A DNA stretch of 6,522 nt from NCBI GenBank assembly GCA_025929455.1, contig JAICMB010000192.1:1-6522 (forward strand). Reading direction: 5' to 3'. Under the pieces are notes generated by a model that worked only from the letters and a program-made list of their open reading frames with translations, was not told the origin of the DNA and did not search any database. Positions 6,341 to 6,522 of the stretch are shown here, piece by piece. The stretch comes from Bryobacteraceae bacterium. Lineage in GTDB: Bacteria > Acidobacteriota > Terriglobia > Bryobacterales > Bryobacteraceae. Both the position numbers and the translations under genes were made by a program. Each line of letters starts with the position of its first letter. The first letter of the stretch is position 1.

Positions 6341-6522
6341 ATGGCATCCAAGATCACCGAAGCGCTGGATTCCGCTGCTGCCATCGCCAAGGGAATGGGC
6401 GTAACCATCCGGGAGATGATGAACGCGACGATTACGGAGGATTATCCCGACGCGCCGCCCAAATTCCAGGAACGGTACCGCGGCGTGCACGTGCTGCAGC
6501 GCGACGAGAACGGGCTTGAGAA
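6341..6522 (+). CDS. nuoI: NADH-quinone oxidoreductase subunit I, 3' end missing
   Basis: The first 60 codons of NuoI, cut by the right edge. The N-terminus has a helix (ITEALDSAAAIAKGMGVTIR) followed by TITEDYPDAPPKFQERYRGV and HVLQRDENGLE. This is the conserved segment just before the first iron-sulfur cysteine motif of this 8Fe-ferredoxin-like subunit; the cysteines themselves lie beyond the window. Known role: NuoI carries clusters N6a and N6b in the peripheral arm of complex I, passing electrons toward quinone. ATG 6341 has a Shine-Dalgarno GAAGG (6329-6333) at 7-base spacing. The gene diverges from der, so it heads its own transcription unit. Whether nuoJKLMN follow cannot be seen. Confidence 0.9.
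   Translation, partial: MASKITEALDSAAAIAKGMGVTIREMMNATITEDYPDAPPKFQERYRGVHVLQRDENGLE

Overview
The window is GC-rich bacterial chromosomal DNA carrying ordinary housekeeping and metabolic genes. The start of nuoI, the gene content and a secreted YVTN-type propeller protein recall Acidobacteriota of the Solibacter/Bryobacter type. That placement comes from remembered sequence style, not a search, and is tentative. No tRNA, rRNA, CRISPR array or insertion sequence was found.

Left part, + strand (1-1946): the 3' part of an Amidohydro_2-type metal hydrolase, cut by the window edge, then a 228-bp spacer with a cluster of perfect inverted repeats, then a complete zinc-dependent medium-chain dehydrogenase of the glucose-dehydrogenase type. 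The two genes may belong to one sugar or aromatic catabolic neighbourhood, but the spacer makes simple co-transcription uncertain.

Middle, + strand (2012-2698): a small type II toxin-antitoxin module. The ParD-like antitoxin is intact. The ParE-like toxin overlaps it by ATGA but is broken by a one-base deletion near its middle. A short inverted repeat lies upstream and a terminator-like hairpin follows.

Right part, - strand (6264 down to 2769): a likely three-gene operon read right to left. It starts with der (EngA), the double-GTPase ribosome assembly factor. After 11 bp comes a secreted seven-bladed propeller protein, then a major facilitator transporter whose N-terminal coding sequence appears to start at or overlap the propeller gene's stop codon. 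The transporter runs convergently into the toxin-antitoxin module.

Far right, + strand (6341-6522): the first 60 codons of nuoI, a complex I iron-sulfur subunit, diverging from der across a 76-bp gap that contains a perfect 12-bp palindrome.

I see no clearly new system. The points most worth a second look are the frameshifted toxin beside an intact antitoxin, the tandem palindromes before the dehydrogenase, the apparently lost start codon of the transporter, and the coupling of der to a propeller/transporter pair.
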